The position numbers and the translations under genes are program-made. A stretch of 64,000 nucleotides of DNA from Firm-04 sp045591925 (GTDB lineage: Bacteria > Bacillota > Clostridia > Oscillospirales > Ruminococcaceae): assembly GCA_045591925.1 (NCBI GenBank), contig JAZNTW010000095.1:62001-126000 (forward strand), read 5' to 3'. Below the pieces are notes generated by a model. The model did not search any database. It was not told the DNA's origin and saw only the letters and a list, made by a program, of their open reading frames with translations. Positions 25,849 through 35,367 of this stretch are shown one piece after another. Each line of letters starts with the position of its first letter. The stretch's first letter is position 1.

Positions 25849-26033
25849 AGAAAGGAAAGAAAAATGCGAACCAAACAGGCAGTTCTGCGTGTTCACGCGA
25901 TTTTTCGCTTTTTAGCGTTTTTACATTGGTTTTTGCGAGGTCGTATCAGAATTATGCACAAATGGCAAAATGCCCAAAACGCAATGAATCCAACATCAGA
26001 CGCAATATTTTTGATTGAAAGGGGCTTTTAATT

Positions 26034-27071
26034 GTGGCAAAATTAAAACTGCTTCTCCTATTCGGAGGCTCGTCCAACGAATACAATGCCTCACTGGCTT
26101 CTGCCGCTGCCGTTTTGCGTACTCTGAAAAGCGAGCAATATGAGATTGTTCCGGTCGGTATCAATAAAAAAGGTAGATGGCTTTATTTTCCGGGCAATTA
26201 TGATGAGATCGCTTCCGGAAAATGGATTGAAAATCCCGACTGTGCTTCGGCAATCCTTTCACCCGACCCTGCGCATCGCGGAATCCTCATTCTCGAAGAC
26301 GGAAACTATTCTCTCAAGCGCATTGACGTGATTTTCTCCGTTCTGCAAGGTCAGTTCGGTGAGGACGGCGCCATTCAGGGCTTGTGCGAGATGTCGCATA
26401 TCCCCTATGTCGGAAACGGCATTTTCTGCTCTGCTGCCTGCCGCAGCAAGGCTATGACGCACTCTCTGCTTTCATCGGCAGGGATTCCGGTGACAAATTG
26501 GGTCTCGGTTTCACAGCAGAATCTCAGCCGTCTTGAACATGAATACGATCGAATCGAATCGCATCTTGATTATCCGGTTTATGTTAAGCCCTCCGAAAGC
26601 GATCAGTCGATCGCATCCGGCATTGCAACGAACCGCGAGGAGCTGTCAAGACACGTTAAGCGTGCGTTTACACAGGACAGCACCGTTCTCGTTGAGGAAT
26701 ACATCGAGGGCAGAGAATTCCGTATCGGCGTATTCGGATATGATCCGCCCATCGCATCCTTTGTCGGAGAGGTCATCAACGACTCCGAGAAAGATATGAT
26801 CATCCCCGCTGACCTCGATGACCAGACCGCAAATATCATGCGCGAGCTTGCTGTCTCAGCCTTCTCCATCTTAAAATGCAGCTCGCTTGCACTTGTCGAT
26901 ATTTATTACACCAATCGCGGAGATATTCTGCTCGGCGAGGTCAACACCATGCCGGAGCTTTCCGAACAGGCTGCCTATCCGATGCTGATGGCTGACCTCG
27001 GTATGCGGTATCCGTATTTATTGGATAAGCTCATCGAACAGGCGATCGAACACGCCGACCGCGATTTTTAA
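26034..27071 (+). CDS. ddl: D-alanine--D-alanine ligase
   Basis: 345 residues from GTG 26034 (AAAGGGG upstream). The ATP-grasp fold shows LLLFGGSSNEYNASLASA at the start, VLQGQFGEDGAIQG, a YVKPSESDQSIAS loop, VEEYIEGREFRIGV and a C-terminal GEVNTMPELSEQAAYP motif. The enzyme joins two D-alanines for peptidoglycan precursors in the cytosol. The loop YVGNGIFCSAACRSKAMTH matches YxGxxxxASAxxxDK, with Arg-Ser in place of the usual substitutions, so a VanC/VanG-type D-Ser variant cannot be excluded. The DUF1934 gene starts 14 bases downstream. Confidence 0.93.
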   Translation: MAKLKLLLLFGGSSNEYNASLASAAAVLRTLKSEQYEIVPVGINKKGRWLYFPGNYDEIASGKWIENPDCASAILSPDPAHRGILILEDGNYSLKRIDVIFSVLQGQFGEDGAIQGLCEMSHIPYVGNGIFCSAACRSKAMTHSLLSSAGIPVTNWVSVSQQNLSRLEHEYDRIESHLDYPVYVKPSESDQSIASGIATNREELSRHVKRAFTQDSTVLVEEYIEGREFRIGVFGYDPPIASFVGEVINDSEKDMIIPADLDDQTANIMRELAVSAFSILKCSSLALVDIYYTNRGDILLGEVNTMPELSEQAAYPMLMADLGMRYPYLLDKLIEQAIEHADRDF

Positions 27072-27085
27072 ATACGGAGGAACCT

Positions 27086-27538
27086 ATGCCCGCTGATCAA
27101 CTGAAACAAAATAAGCATGGGGAGAATGCCATTCTCACAATCCTCAGCGCACAGCATACCGATGGCGATACCGATAAATCCGAGCTGAATACCACCGCCC
27201 AATTTACCTATCAGGATGATGAGGTTCGGATTGAATATACAGAGCTGGACGAAGCCGGCAAACCAATCGGTCAGACGATCATCACAGTGCTCAATGAAAA
27301 GCTCGTGACGATTCATAAAATCGGCTTTGCCGAGGGCGTCATGATTCTCGAAACCGGCAAGACACATCCGGTCAAGTATTCAACTATGTTCGGACATATT
27401 GAAATGCTGCTTTGCACACTCGATATTCAGGCGGCATTTCAACCAAACGGCGGACGGCTTCAGCTCCGGTATCTGCTTGATATCGGTAACAGCTACTCTG
27501 CGACAAATACGATTGATCTGCACGTTCGTCTGCGCTGA
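27086..27538 (+). CDS. DUF1934 family calycin-like protein
   Basis: 150 residues, predicted beta barrel: FTYQDDEVRIEYTE, LVTIHKIG, MILETGKTHPVKYSTMFG, LQLRYLLDIG. This family lies next to argS in many Firmicutes and has a lipocalin-like fold. The function is not established. A GGAGG site precedes ATG 27086; the gene lies between ddl and argS, 54 bases before argS. Confidence 0.85.
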   Translation: MPADQLKQNKHGENAILTILSAQHTDGDTDKSELNTTAQFTYQDDEVRIEYTELDEAGKPIGQTIITVLNEKLVTIHKIGFAEGVMILETGKTHPVKYSTMFGHIEMLLCTLDIQAAFQPNGGRLQLRYLLDIGNSYSATNTIDLHVRLR

Positions 27539-27592
27539 GTGCAAACGTTCGTCAGTCAAATACATACGAAATCAAAATAAGGAGTGTTGTAT

Positions 27593-29362
27593 TTGAATCA
27601 TATATCGGCTTCTTCCAATGAAGCAAAGCAACTCATTCTGGACGCAATCGGACGCTTGGTTGCGGATGGCGTTTTCCCTGCGGAACCGCTGCCTGTATTC
27701 AATATTGAGATACCGGCAGATCGCTCCCACGGCGATTTTGCATCCAATGTTGCAATGGTTTCCGCACGTGCGCTGCATATGCCGCCTCGGAAAATTGCTG
27801 AGGAAATCGCTGGCGCTCTGATTCTTGATGGCTCACCGTTTGATAAGGTTGAGATTGCAGGTCCGGGCTTCATGAACTTTTATCTCGGACAAAAGTGGTA
27901 TTCGGATGTCGTTCGGAATGTCATTGACGAGGGCGAACGCTATGGCTGCTCGGAAATCGGCAAGGGAAAACGCGTTCTCATTGAATTTGTCTCCGCAAAC
28001 CCGACAGGTCCTATGCACGTTGGCAATGCGCGCGGCGGTGCAATCGGTGATACATTGGCTTCGGTTTTGCAGGCTGCCGGCTATCATGCAGAACGTGAAT
28101 TCTATGTCAATGACGCCGGAAATCAGATTGAGAAATTCGGCAAATCGCTGTCGCTTCGCTATATGCAGCTCTGCTCGGAGCAGGGTCAGGAGATTTATCA
28201 ATCCACCACCGATACCGATGCAATCTGCAAAGCAATCTACGGCGAAAACGGAAACACCGAGGCATTCCCGATGCCGGAGGATGTTTATCTCGGACAGGAT
28301 ATCATCGCCCACGCAAAGAATTATTTCGATTTACACGGCGATTCGCTCGCAAATGTCGATGATGAAGCACGCCGCAAGGCACTTGTTGATTACGCTCTGC
28401 CGCTGAACATTGCAGGTCTGGAGCATGACCTCAAGCAGTATCGCATCATCTACGACAACTGGTTCCGTGAAAGCACAGTTCATGCGAAAAATGAAACCAA
28501 AGTCATCGTAGACAAGCTGCTCGAAGCCGGCAAGGCATATGAGCAGGATGGCGCAATCTGGTTCAAGGCAACCGACTACGGTGTGGATAAGGATTTCGTT
28601 CTGCGCCGCAGCAACGGGCTTTATACCTATATTGTACCGGATATCGCGTACCATTATGATAAGCTCGTCACACGTAATTTCGACAAGGCAATCAATGTGC
28701 TCGGTGCCGACCATCACGGCTATGTGCCGCGCCTGAAGGCTGCATTGACCGCCCTCGGCGTTGACGCTTCCAAGCTCCATGTCATTCTGATGCAGATGGT
28801 CGCTGTTATGCGCGATGGTCAGCCGGTCAAGCAGTCCAAGCGCAGCGGCAAAGCACTCACCCTTGTAACGCTTCTGGAGGACATTCCGGCAGACGCAGCA
28901 AGATTCTTCTTCAATCTGCGCGAGGCCAATTCGCATTTTGAATTCGACCTCGATCTTGCCGTTGAAAAATCCTCGTCCAATCCGGTATACTATGTACAAT
29001 ACGCACACGCTCGTATTTGCAGTCTGATTCGCAATCTTGCAGAAAGCGGCGTACCGGTTCCGGATGCAGGCGCTGTACAGCTTGACGCACTCAGCACCCC
29101 TGCCGAGCGCGAACTCATTCGTCAGACCGCACTGATGCCTGCGGAAATCGAAACCGCTGCCGCACAGTTCGATCCCTCCAGACTGACAAAGTATTCCATA
29201 GACCTTGCGGCACAGTTCCATAAGTTCTATGACGCCTGCAAGGTTCGCGATGCAGAAACAGAAAATCTGCGTGATGCGCGTCTGCTGCTTTGTCAGGCCG
29301 TTTGCCAGACCCTCGGTAATGTACTCCGGCTGCTAAAGGTAACAGCTCCGGAGAGAATGTAA
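27593..29362 (+). CDS. argS: Arginyl-tRNA synthetase
   Basis: About 589 residues from TTG 27593, 9 bases after AAGGAG; a GTG at 27584 abuts the ribosome site. An N-terminal Add-1 domain is followed by the class I catalytic core with SANPTGPMHVGNARGGAIGD (the HIGH motif reads HVGN), DHHGYVPRLKAAL, and KQSKRSGKALTL in place of KMSKS. A C-terminal DALR anticodon-binding domain ends the protein. It attaches arginine to tRNA-Arg. Confidence 0.95.
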   Translation: MNHISASSNEAKQLILDAIGRLVADGVFPAEPLPVFNIEIPADRSHGDFASNVAMVSARALHMPPRKIAEEIAGALILDGSPFDKVEIAGPGFMNFYLGQKWYSDVVRNVIDEGERYGCSEIGKGKRVLIEFVSANPTGPMHVGNARGGAIGDTLASVLQAAGYHAEREFYVNDAGNQIEKFGKSLSLRYMQLCSEQGQEIYQSTTDTDAICKAIYGENGNTEAFPMPEDVYLGQDIIAHAKNYFDLHGDSLANVDDEARRKALVDYALPLNIAGLEHDLKQYRIIYDNWFRESTVHAKNETKVIVDKLLEAGKAYEQDGAIWFKATDYGVDKDFVLRRSNGLYTYIVPDIAYHYDKLVTRNFDKAINVLGADHHGYVPRLKAALTALGVDASKLHVILMQMVAVMRDGQPVKQSKRSGKALTLVTLLEDIPADAARFFFNLREANSHFEFDLDLAVEKSSSNPVYYVQYAHARICSLIRNLAESGVPVPDAGAVQLDALSTPAERELIRQTALMPAEIETAAAQFDPSRLTKYSIDLAAQFHKFYDACKVRDAETENLRDARLLLCQAVCQTLGNVLRLLKVTAPERM

Positions 29363-29641
29363 CCGATTTGTAACTAGATGATAACGAAATTGCAAATTTC
29401 CAATCTTTACTTTCGGTATTTTCCACAATCAAAACGATGAAAATTACGTGAAACAACAAAATGTTAACGTTTTGTTCATAGTTTATTAACAACTAAGGAC
29501 GGGAAATATGTTACAATCTGTAATAGTTTCAGTTCAGGATCATCGACCTGAGCGATTCATATGGTTGACATCAAATCCCTCCTGCCTGAAATCATGGCAC
29601 TCCCAAATTTAAAATCATGAAGAAAGCGAAGGGATCGTATT

Positions 29642-30727
29642 ATGTCTAACAGACCGTTTCAGGGGCTTGTCGTTCAAATGCACGACACCATTCACGCAAC
29701 CATCGGCGTAGTCGATGAGACCGCAACCATTATCGCGTGCAGTGATCCGACGCGCGTTGGTACCACCAATGAATTCGTTTCCAAGGATATGAATGAATCC
29801 GGCGATTTGTTCATCCGCGATGGATTCACCTATAAGCCGTTCGGCGTTCGTACCACGCCGGATTACGCTGTTTTCGTCGAGGGAACCGATGAAAATGCTG
29901 CAAAGTATGCAGACATCCTTGCAATCGCAATGTCCAGCATCAAGCAGTATTATGATGAAAAATATGACCGCAACAACTTTATTAAGAACGTTGTTCTGGA
30001 TAATGTGCTGCCCGGTGATATTGTCGTCAAGGCGCGTGAGTTGCACTTCAATGCGGAAATCAGCCGCGTTGTTTTCCTGATTCGCATTGTATCCGCAAAT
30101 GACATCTCTGCTTATGATGTCATCCAGAACTTGTTCCCTGATAAGAGCAAGGATTTCGTCTTTAACATCACCGAAACCGATATCGTGCTCGTAAAGGAAA
30201 TCAAGTCCACCAACGAGAGCAAGGACCTCGAAAAGCTCGCTCGTTCCATTGCCGATACACTTTCCAGTGAGTTCTACACTCGCGTAAACGTTGGTATCGG
30301 TACCAGCGTCATCGGCGTGAAGGATCTGGCGCGCTCCTTTAAGGAAGCACAGACCGCACTGGAAGTCGGCAAGGTCTTTGATACCGATAAGGTCATCGTC
30401 AGCTACGATAACCTCGGTATCGCTCGTCTGATCTACCACCTGCCGACCACGCTCTGCGAAACCTTCCTGCACGAAGTGTTCAAGCGCGGCAGCATCGAAA
30501 GCCTTGACCACGAAACGCTGTTCACCATTCAGCGCTTCTTCGAGAATAATCTGAATGTTTCCGAAACTTCCAGAAAGCTGTTTGTTCACCGTAATACGCT
30601 GGTCTATCGTCTTGAGAAGATCAAGAAACTCACAGGTCTTGACCTCCGTGAGTTCGACCACGCAATCGTATTCAAAATCGCACTGATGGTGAAAAAATAT
30701 CTTTCTTCCAGCCCTGTGAAATTCTGA
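29642..30727 (+). CDS. PucR/CdaR-type transcriptional regulator
   Basis: 361 residues. The N-terminal 130 residues form a sensory domain (IHATIGVVDETATIIACSDPTRVG) like that of sugar-diacid regulator CdaR. A GGDEF-like central domain follows, and the C-terminal PucR helix-turn-helix reads RFFENNLNVSETSRKLFVHRNTLVYRLEKIKKLTGLDL. The ligand is unknown. The gene has AAGGGA as ribosome site and a terminator of its own, so it is separate from ftsEX downstream, although a link to that operon is possible. A 12-base inverted repeat flanks it. Confidence 0.88.
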   Translation: MSNRPFQGLVVQMHDTIHATIGVVDETATIIACSDPTRVGTTNEFVSKDMNESGDLFIRDGFTYKPFGVRTTPDYAVFVEGTDENAAKYADILAIAMSSIKQYYDEKYDRNNFIKNVVLDNVLPGDIVVKARELHFNAEISRVVFLIRIVSANDISAYDVIQNLFPDKSKDFVFNITETDIVLVKEIKSTNESKDLEKLARSIADTLSSEFYTRVNVGIGTSVIGVKDLARSFKEAQTALEVGKVFDTDKVIVSYDNLGIARLIYHLPTTLCETFLHEVFKRGSIESLDHETLFTIQRFFENNLNVSETSRKLFVHRNTLVYRLEKIKKLTGLDLREFDHAIVFKIALMVKKYLSSSPVKF

Positions 30728-30770
30728 TTGAATTTCCCTACACTTTTGATTTGACATTTGATTTTGGGAG

Positions 30771-30800
30771 TGCCGAACGAAGCAATTCGTTTGGCATTTT
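30771..30800 (+). terminator. Intrinsic terminator
   Basis: TGCCGAACGAA pairs with TTCGTTTGGCA (11 pairs, one G-U) around a 4-base loop, followed by TTTT. It ends the PucR/CdaR-type gene. Confidence 0.8.
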
Positions 30801-30912
30801 CCATGTTGACAAAATTAACTTTCGCCCTTGGGAAGATGTCGAAGAATCAGCGCATACTCCCTCTCTTTACGATACGCTGATCCCCAAAACGTCCAAATAA
30901 GGAGGAATACTC

Positions 30913-31605
30913 TTGGTAGAGTTGAAAAATGTACACGTCAAATACGAAAGCACCGGCGTCGAGGCGCTGTCTGATGTCAGTCTGAGAGTCGATGACGGCG
31001 AATTTGCTTTTGTAATTGGCCGTTCCGGAGCAGGTAAAAGTACGCTGATTAAGCTGCTTCTGAAAGAGCTTGACGCAAACAGCGGCGAAGTCTATGTCAA
31101 TGGTTATAATCTGACCAAGCTGAAAAAGCGCAAGGTTCCGGAATTCCGCAGAACCATCGGCGTTGTATTTCAGGATTACCGCCTGATTGATACCATGACC
31201 GTATATGAGAATATTGCGTTTGTTCTGCGCGTCATCGACGCACCAAAAAAGCAGATTCGGAAGCGCGTTCCCTATGTCATGTCGCTTGTCGGCTTGCAGG
31301 ATAAGGCTGACTGCTATCCGAGTGAGCTTTCGGGTGGTGAGCAGCAGCGCTGTGCGTTGGCGCGCGCACTTGTAAACGATCCGGCACTGCTGATTGCCGA
31401 TGAGCCGACCGGAAATGTCGATCCGGAGCTTGCCTATGAGCTGGTTGAGCTGCTGCAGGGCATCAATGCCTGTGGCACGACGATCCTGATGGTCACGCAC
31501 GCACATGAAATGGTACGTCATTTCGGCGGCAGAATCATCAATATCAGCGAGGGTGAGGTCGTATTTGACGAGGTGATAGGAGGCGCAGAAATTGAAGCTC
31601 AGTAG
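30913..31605 (+). CDS. ftsE: Cell division ATP-binding protein FtsE
   Basis: 230 residues from TTG 30913, 7 bases after AAGGAGG. ABC ATPase motifs are Walker A GRSGAGKST, Q-loop VFQDYRLIDTMTVYEN, signature LSGGEQQR and Walker B ALLIADEPTGNVDP. FtsE works with FtsX at the membrane to control peptidoglycan hydrolases at division. Its end overlaps ftsX by 14 bases, which indicates translational coupling. Confidence 0.96.
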   Translation: MVELKNVHVKYESTGVEALSDVSLRVDDGEFAFVIGRSGAGKSTLIKLLLKELDANSGEVYVNGYNLTKLKKRKVPEFRRTIGVVFQDYRLIDTMTVYENIAFVLRVIDAPKKQIRKRVPYVMSLVGLQDKADCYPSELSGGEQQRCALARALVNDPALLIADEPTGNVDPELAYELVELLQGINACGTTILMVTHAHEMVRHFGGRIINISEGEVVFDEVIGGAEIEAQ

Positions 31606-32509
31606 TCTTAAATATTTAATCGGGCAGGGCTTTGACAATGTCTGGAAAAACCGCGTCATGGCGTTTGCATCGTTCTGTGTTCTTCTGGTCAGCCTTTTGC
31701 TTGTCGGCATCGCGGTATTGTTTTATGTCAATATCAATTCGATTATCGGCGGCATTGAAGATAAAAACGAGGTCATTATTTACCTCAGTGAAACGATTAC
31801 CGATGAACGAATCAACGAGCTTGGCGAAGAGCTGCTCACGATAGATAATATCGCAAGCGTACAGCTTTATACCAAGGAAGAAGCCTTTGAGGACCTCAAG
31901 GCGGATATGAGCGATCAGGCGATTGTCTTTGAATCGCTCGGTGACGATAATCCCCTCTTGGACGCGTATCGCATCCGTATTTCCGATATTTCAAAAATGG
32001 ATGAGACACTTTCTGTTACAAGAGAACTCGCGGATGTTGATTCTGTACGTTCGCCGGATTCATTTGTCGAGCTTCTGACCGAGATCCGGCGTGTTGTAAC
32101 AATCGTAGCGATAGCAATTATCATTGCACTGCTCATTGTCTCAATGGTCATTATCTCCAATACAACCCGTGCCAGCGTGTACTCCAGACGCCGTGAGATC
32201 AGCATCATGCAGAGCGTTGGCGCAACCAAGTCCTTTATCCGCTTCCCGTTTTTCATCGAGGGTATGATAAACGGCTTTATGGCGGGTGTATTTGCGACAA
32301 TCCTGACATGGTTTGCGTATGACAGTGTTGTTGATCTGCTCGGCCGCTTTGATGTTCTGGGCACGATTGGTCTGGGCAATGTGATTCCGTTCAGCAGAAT
32401 CTATTTGCTCGTGATGCTTTCCTATATTATTGCCGGCTCCCTGATTGGTGCGTTCGGAAGCGTGCTTTCTACGCGCGTACACCTGCGTCACCGTGCCGCC
32501 AATATGTAA
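31592..32509 (+). CDS. ftsX: Cell division protein FtsX
   Basis: 305 residues from TTG 31592, with AGGAGG inside the end of ftsE. One N-terminal membrane segment, an extracytoplasmic domain of about 120 residues (EVIIYLSETITDERI...), then three membrane segments of the FtsX permease fold with RREISIMQSVGATKSFIRFPFFIEG. FtsX transmits the FtsE ATP cycle to a hydrolase activator outside the cell, here very likely the coiled-coil M23 protein encoded next. Confidence 0.95.
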   Translation: MKLSSLKYLIGQGFDNVWKNRVMAFASFCVLLVSLLLVGIAVLFYVNINSIIGGIEDKNEVIIYLSETITDERINELGEELLTIDNIASVQLYTKEEAFEDLKADMSDQAIVFESLGDDNPLLDAYRIRISDISKMDETLSVTRELADVDSVRSPDSFVELLTEIRRVVTIVAIAIIIALLIVSMVIISNTTRASVYSRRREISIMQSVGATKSFIRFPFFIEGMINGFMAGVFATILTWFAYDSVVDLLGRFDVLGTIGLGNVIPFSRIYLLVMLSYIIAGSLIGAFGSVLSTRVHLRHRAANM

Positions 32510-32533
32510 TGCGTATTTACGAAAGGTAGGTTT

Positions 32534-34054
32534 ATGATGAATAAGCAATGCAGAAAAGCGCTGGCTGTACTGTCTGCCGTGATTCTTGCGGCGGCGTCAC
32601 TTTCGCTGGAAGCAAAGCAGAATCCCGATCATCTTGCTTATGCCAAAACGCTCAAGGAAATTGAACAGGAAAAGAAAGAAAAACAAGATCAGATTGATCA
32701 GAAAAAGCTTGAGCTGGAAGCACTTTCTAAGGATTTAACCAACAAATCTACATACGAACAAACGCTGAAGGATCAGATTCAGCTGATCAATGGCAAAATG
32801 GTTCTCATTGATTCGCAAATGACCAATCTCATCGGTGAAATCACGGAAAAGGAACTCGAAATCGCACAGCTTGAAACTGAAATTCAAGCGGAAGAACAGG
32901 CTGTTCAAGAGGGTCTAAAGAATTTTAAGGCACGAATTCGTGCGCTCTATGTGCATGGCAATGACAGCTTCTTTTCTGCACTCGTCGGTGCATCCAGTTT
33001 TTATGATGTTCTTGCGCGTATCGACCTGATTAAACGCATCTCAAAGCATGACGACCAGATGATTACCGAGCTGCGTGAGAATATTCAAACGCTGACCAAT
33101 CATAAGCAGGACCTCACCGTCAGCTTGCAGGCGCTCAATATTAAGCAGACCGAAATTGATGTACTGAAAGATGAATTTAACGTGTCAAAGCAAGAGCTGG
33201 ATACGGCACTTTCCGATACGCACGTAGAAATTGAAATGATCGAAAACAAGCAACTCACTGCAAACGATGAACTCAAAACCCAGCAGGAGGATCTCGAAAA
33301 AATTGAGCAGGAAGAACTGGATCTAATCGCGGAAGCAATTCGCAAGGCGATGGAGGAGGAAGCAAAGCGCACCTCCACCACTACGACCACCACAACAACC
33401 ACAACGACCACCACCACTACTACGACAACCACCAAAGTCCGCACCACAACTACGACCACTGCAAAGCCAATCCAGACAACCGTTGCACCGGCTGTCACAG
33501 ATGCACAGGCTACTACAATGCAGCCGGCCGTCACGGAGCCTACCACTGAGAAAACGACTGCTCCGACAACCGCGCCTACCACTGCCCCCCCGAAAACCAC
33601 CACCAAAGTAACGACCACACAGGCACCGCCACCGCCATCCGGCAGTATGTTTGCATGGCCGACACCCGGTCATTATCGGATCTCCAGTCCGTTTGGCTAC
33701 CGTAAAGACCCCTTTACCGGTGCAAAGAAAGGTCATAGCGGTATTGATATCATCGGCAATGTCAGCTCGATTAACGGTGCATCCTGCATTGCGGTCGGAA
33801 ACGGTACCGTCATTAAGGTCTGTAACGATGGCTGGGGCGGCGGCTACGGCAATAATGTCGTCATCTATCACGGCAACGGTTACTCTACTCTCTATGCGCA
33901 TTTACAGCGTACAACGGTGAGTGTCGGTCAGCAGGTTACTGTCGGTCAGCAGATCGGCCTTGTCGGCTCTACCGGCAGATCTACAGGTCCGCATCTCCAT
34001 TTTGAGGTTCGTGTCAATGACACCCCTGTCAACCCGACCCAGTACCTCCCGTAA
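32534..34054 (+). CDS. Coiled-coil murein hydrolase with poly-Thr linker and M23 domain
   Basis: 506 residues. A signal peptide (about 1-27) is followed by a long coiled coil (about 35-275) like EnvC/PcsB, the FtsX-binding type. Then come an extreme Thr-rich linker (about 280-370, including an uninterrupted Thr run encoded by mixed ACC/ACA/ACT/ACG codons) and a C-terminal LytM/M23 peptidase. The zinc residues are present (HSGID and HLHFE), so the domain may cut peptidoglycan cross-links itself, unlike the inactive EnvC domain. It is 24 bases after ftsX, in the same operon. Confidence 0.92.
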   Translation: MMNKQCRKALAVLSAVILAAASLSLEAKQNPDHLAYAKTLKEIEQEKKEKQDQIDQKKLELEALSKDLTNKSTYEQTLKDQIQLINGKMVLIDSQMTNLIGEITEKELEIAQLETEIQAEEQAVQEGLKNFKARIRALYVHGNDSFFSALVGASSFYDVLARIDLIKRISKHDDQMITELRENIQTLTNHKQDLTVSLQALNIKQTEIDVLKDEFNVSKQELDTALSDTHVEIEMIENKQLTANDELKTQQEDLEKIEQEELDLIAEAIRKAMEEEAKRTSTTTTTTTTTTTTTTTTTTTKVRTTTTTTAKPIQTTVAPAVTDAQATTMQPAVTEPTTEKTTAPTTAPTTAPPKTTTKVTTTQAPPPPSGSMFAWPTPGHYRISSPFGYRKDPFTGAKKGHSGIDIIGNVSSINGASCIAVGNGTVIKVCNDGWGGGYGNNVVIYHGNGYSTLYAHLQRTTVSVGQQVTVGQQIGLVGSTGRSTGPHLHFEVRVNDTPVNPTQYLP

Positions 34055-34075
34055 TCTATGCTTACTGAATAAATG

Positions 34076-34110
34076 AACGGCAGGAGACAGGCAAATTGTC
34101 TCTTGCCGTT
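34076..34110 (+). promoter_or_regulatory. Intergenic hairpin before the S41 protease gene
   Basis: AACGGCAGGAGACA pairs with TGTCTCTTGCCGTT (14 pairs, one G-U, 7-base loop). No T run follows, so it is more likely an RNA-stabilising or processing hairpin, or a weak attenuator, than a full terminator. Confidence 0.55.
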
Positions 34111-34146
34111 TGCGGTATTGTCTCAATCAGAAAGGCGGTGCCTTTT

Positions 34147-35328
34147 ATGCGAAAATTTTCATTCGGTACGGTTCTCAGTCTCCTGACGCTGACCGCTGCT
34201 GCAACCTTTGTCATTACGCTTTCTGTCAGTGAACGCGTCTTTAATCGCAAAATCACACAAGTAGAGCGACTCGCTGAGAAATATGAACGGCTCGATGAGC
34301 TTGACGCAAAGATACGTGATAATTTCTATCGGGAGGTTCCGGATGACGCTGTGCTTGAGGGAATGCTTGCCGGCTATGTCAGCGGTCTTGGCGATAAATA
34401 CAGCGTATATCGCAGCAACGAAGCCTTTACCGCCTATCAGGACAATACCTCCGGCGTCTATACCGGCATCGGTATCTCGATTCGTCAGAATGAGGAGGGC
34501 TTTGCTGAAATTGTCGATGTGACAGAGAATAGTCCTGCTGAGAAAAAAGGAATCGAAATCGGTGATATCCTGCTTGAAGTCGAGGGTATTTCGCTCAAAG
34601 CAAGCTATCAGGAGGCAATCAGCCTCATTGCCGGCGAGGTCGGTACATCCGTAAAGCTGCGAATCCGCAAATCGGATTCCAATACCGAAAAAAAACTCAC
34701 GCTGGTGCGTGCACAGCTCGATGAAATTACCGTGCAGTCCGCATACCTTGCAGATGAACAAATCGGTTATATCTATATTTCCAAATTCCGCAGCGTGAGC
34801 GTTTCTCAATTTGAGACTGCGCGTCAGGATTTGCTGAAACAAGGCGCAAAAGCCTTTATATTTGATGTTCGGAACAATGGCGGCGGCGTGCTTTCCGCAC
34901 TTGAACGCATGACTGATCCCATTCTGCCTGAGGGTGAGCTTGCTTTTTCCTACGATAAAGACGGAAATGCAAACCCAATCCTGACCTCGGATGCAAATTT
35001 TGAGCAAATGCCCTATGTTGTTCTGATCAATGGCAATACCGCCAGTGCTGCAGAGCTATTTGCCTGCGCGCTTCGCGATTATGCGGAAGCGGTTCTGGTC
35101 GGTGAGAAAACCTTTGGCAAGGGCATCATGCAGTCTACCTTTGACCTTGCAGGCGGCGGCGTTACACTCACGACCGCAACCTATTCAACCGGTAAAACCG
35201 AATGCTATCACGAAATCGGTTTAGAACCGGATGTTCCGGCAGCACTGGAGCCGGAAGCAAAAGAAGATTATCAGCTCGCTGCTGCAATCAAAACCGCTGT
35301 GGAATTGATGCAGAAATCCGCAGACTGA
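34147..35328 (+). CDS. C-terminal processing peptidase (S41) with PDZ domain
   Basis: About 393 residues from ATG 34147. An N-terminal signal anchor (about 6-28) is followed by a PDZ domain (YTGIGISIRQNEEGFAEIVDV...GIEIGDILLEVEG) and the S41 protease core: IYISKFRSVS, FDVRNNGGGVLSALE and the Ser/Lys dyad region VVLINGNTASAAELFACAL with GEKTFGKG. Such proteases trim exported proteins and control cell-wall hydrolases. The position after ftsEX and the M23 gene suggests that it regulates that hydrolase (inference). Confidence 0.92.
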   Translation: MRKFSFGTVLSLLTLTAAATFVITLSVSERVFNRKITQVERLAEKYERLDELDAKIRDNFYREVPDDAVLEGMLAGYVSGLGDKYSVYRSNEAFTAYQDNTSGVYTGIGISIRQNEEGFAEIVDVTENSPAEKKGIEIGDILLEVEGISLKASYQEAISLIAGEVGTSVKLRIRKSDSNTEKKLTLVRAQLDEITVQSAYLADEQIGYIYISKFRSVSVSQFETARQDLLKQGAKAFIFDVRNNGGGVLSALERMTDPILPEGELAFSYDKDGNANPILTSDANFEQMPYVVLINGNTASAAELFACALRDYAEAVLVGEKTFGKGIMQSTFDLAGGGVTLTTATYSTGKTECYHEIGLEPDVPAALEPEAKEDYQLAAAIKTAVELMQKSAD

Positions 35329-35367
35329 TTCTTACACCCATCATATCAGAAAGGAGGCGGAAGTTTC

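Larger units (their letters stand above)
25629..26033. other. AT-rich divergent intergenic region
   Basis: This 405-base gap between tex and ddl holds one promoter for each side. The middle (about 25740-25820) is made of long A and T runs. The leader of ddl is about 180 bases (25855-26033); I see no riboswitch or gene in it. Confidence 0.5.

Noticed and set aside
26034..29362. Vancomycin-resistance cluster around ddl
   Set aside because: Neighbours are a DUF1934 gene and argS, the usual housekeeping order; no vanH, vanX or two-component genes are present.
29615..30757. A 380-codon leftward frame opposite the PucR/CdaR-type gene
   Set aside because: It has no family motif or ribosome site; the plus-strand gene has a complete HTH domain and a terminator.
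33373..33440. Triplet-repeat DNA in the M23 gene
   Set aside because: The Thr run uses mixed codons, so it is a protein-level linker rather than a simple DNA repeat.
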